The translations under genes and the position numbers were made by a program. DNA of 64,000 nt, taken from assembly GCF_900129685.1 (NCBI RefSeq), contig NZ_FQWM01000005.1:69501-133500 (forward strand), written 5' to 3'. Position 1 is the stretch's first letter, and every line of letters begins with the position of its first letter. Source of the stretch: Cognatishimia maritima. Its GTDB lineage: Bacteria > Pseudomonadota > Alphaproteobacteria > Rhodobacterales > Rhodobacteraceae. Of the stretch, positions 63,316-64,000 are shown piece by piece. The notes beneath the pieces were generated by a model. The model ran no database searches, was not told the DNA's origin, and saw only the letters and a list, made by a program, of their open reading frames with translations.

Positions 63316-64000
63316 ATGTCCCGTTGGACTCAATTATCCGGGGCCACCGCACTGGCCTGCGTTTTTTCAGCATCTGCAGGCTTCGCCGATGTGACCGCAC
63401 AGCAAGTCTGGGGCGATTGGAAATCCTATTTAGAAGGCTTCGGCTACACCGTCTCAGCGACAGAGACCACAGATTCTGACACCCTGTTGGTCAGTGAAGT
63501 CACCATGGCATTCTCGGTTCCTGAGGCAGATGGTACCTTCGAAATCACCATGCCCGATATGGCGTTTCAGAACCTTGGTGATGGCACAGTCTCGATTGAC
63601 ATGCCGGGCACTTCAACCATGGTCATCGAAGGCGAGGCCGAGGGCGAAGAGTTTCGCGTGGTCATGGAAATGGACCTATCAAACGCGACGACGCTTGTTT
63701 CCGGCGACACAGATGATCTGACCTATCAATATGATGCCACAAGCATCGCTGTGGCGATTACTGAATTCACAATCGTCGAGGAGGACGCCCCCGACGACAT
63801 CCAGATGTCGATGGTTATGAACAACGTCTCTGGTTCTTCGTCCGTTAAAGTTGGCGCGACGCGCGATATGGCGCAAACCATGTCGGTGGGCAGCCTCACC
63901 TACGATATGCAGATTGCGGATGATGGCGTAAACGTCGCTCTAAAGGGCGCGCTAAGCGACGTGGGTTTTGATGGCACCGCGTCGATGCCCATTGAATTCG
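63316..64000 (+). CDS. Exported DUF2125-like protein, 3' end cut by window edge
   Basis: At least 228 residues are present. A signal peptide (hydrophobic to about residue 22, ending ASAGFA-D) is followed by a secreted beta-rich domain (VTAQQVWGDWKSYLEGFGY, SGDTDDLTYQYDA). It resembles the DUF2125 family of Rhodobacterales, whose function is unknown; the many Thr/Ser/Asp residues and short strands suggest a periplasmic or outer-membrane-associated protein. A GGAAAGG site precedes the ATG at 63316. The C-terminus lies beyond the window. Confidence 0.8.
   Translation, partial: MSRWTQLSGATALACVFSASAGFADVTAQQVWGDWKSYLEGFGYTVSATETTDSDTLLVSEVTMAFSVPEADGTFEITMPDMAFQNLGDGTVSIDMPGTSTMVIEGEAEGEEFRVVMEMDLSNATTLVSGDTDDLTYQYDATSIAVAITEFTIVEEDAPDDIQMSMVMNNVSGSSSVKVGATRDMAQTMSVGSLTYDMQIADDGVNVALKGALSDVGFDGTASMPIEF

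Noticed and set aside
1-64000. tRNA, rRNA, CRISPR array, insertion sequence, prophage or restriction/defence genes
   Set aside because: I looked for cloverleaf ends, regular repeats with spacers, transposase motifs and defence-gene motifs and saw none; a tRNAscan, CRISPR and IS search would settle it.

Overview
The window looks like a contiguous chromosomal segment of an alphaproteobacterium of the family Rhodobacteraceae, most likely the marine Roseobacter group. This rests on recognised gene neighbourhoods and lineage-typical families: rsmB / heparinase-like / purH / lspA / DUF3035 lipoprotein / paired M16 peptidases; amidase / aminotransferase / ftsK / lolA; leuS / lptE / holA; DUF3576 and DUF2125-like proteins; a CenR-like regulator; and two FAD-GcvT fusion dehydrogenases. 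Most genes are moderately GC-rich and tightly packed, with many 4-bp start/stop overlaps. I see no tRNA, rRNA, insertion sequence, phage gene or CRISPR array.

Layout. 1-1.7 kb: the leftward end of a metal (probably manganese) ABC transporter operon, with two Fur-type 7-1-7 boxes lying on its promoter. 1.8-5.9 kb: rightward deoC, a two-domain ALDH16-type aldehyde dehydrogenase and an atypical SDR. 5.9-15.1 kb: a long leftward block of GNAT, two M16 peptidases, DUF3035 lipoprotein, lspA, purH, heparinase II/III-like and rsmB. 15.2-23.5 kb: SDHAF4-like and DUF983 proteins, dapB (leftward), then rbfA, a DUF2233 exported protein, truB, DUF1643, DUF5665, rpsO, a zinc metallopeptidase and pnp. 23.6-25.7 kb: a more AT-rich pair of surface-polysaccharide genes (GT8 and a KpsS-like protein) that looks acquired. 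25.8-34.2 kb: an RluA-type synthase, rarD, and a methylated-amine catabolism cluster in which an XRE-cupin regulator precedes FAD-GcvT enzyme A, a GlxA/AraC-type regulator and FAD-GcvT enzyme B. 34.3-40.5 kb: free methionine-R-sulfoxide reductase, thiolase, a STAS/RsbW partner-switch pair, gamma-glutamyltransferase, hspQ, a lytic-transglycosylase-like lipoprotein and lolA. 40.6-50 kb: ftsK, an aminotransferase, an amidase, a UbiH-family hydroxylase, Trm112-like, LON-domain, YbbN-like and xth. 50-54.3 kb: a CenR-like response regulator with an sRNA-like 3' region, ribA, an L,D-transpeptidase, YggS and a porin. 54.3-64 kb: DUF3576 lipoprotein, GT4, leuS-lptE-holA, a leftward SDR / crotonase-like / flavoprotein operon, and a truncated DUF2125-like exported protein.

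How the genes fit together. Much of the segment is envelope and ribosome housekeeping: lspA, lolA, lptE, the L,D-transpeptidase, the porin and the M16 pair act on the envelope, while rsmB, rbfA, truB, rpsO, pnp, the RluA-type enzyme and leuS serve RNA and translation. The accessory biology is in three places: the one-carbon dehydrogenase cluster with two nested regulators, the small polysaccharide island after pnp, and the metal uptake operon with its doubled operator. No strikingly new multigene system was found. The observations I consider most useful are the regulatory architectures (doubled Fur-family boxes, the XRE operator over a promoter, the terminator just before lolA, the sRNA-like region after cenR) and several proteins that lack expected catalytic residues or signal peptides.
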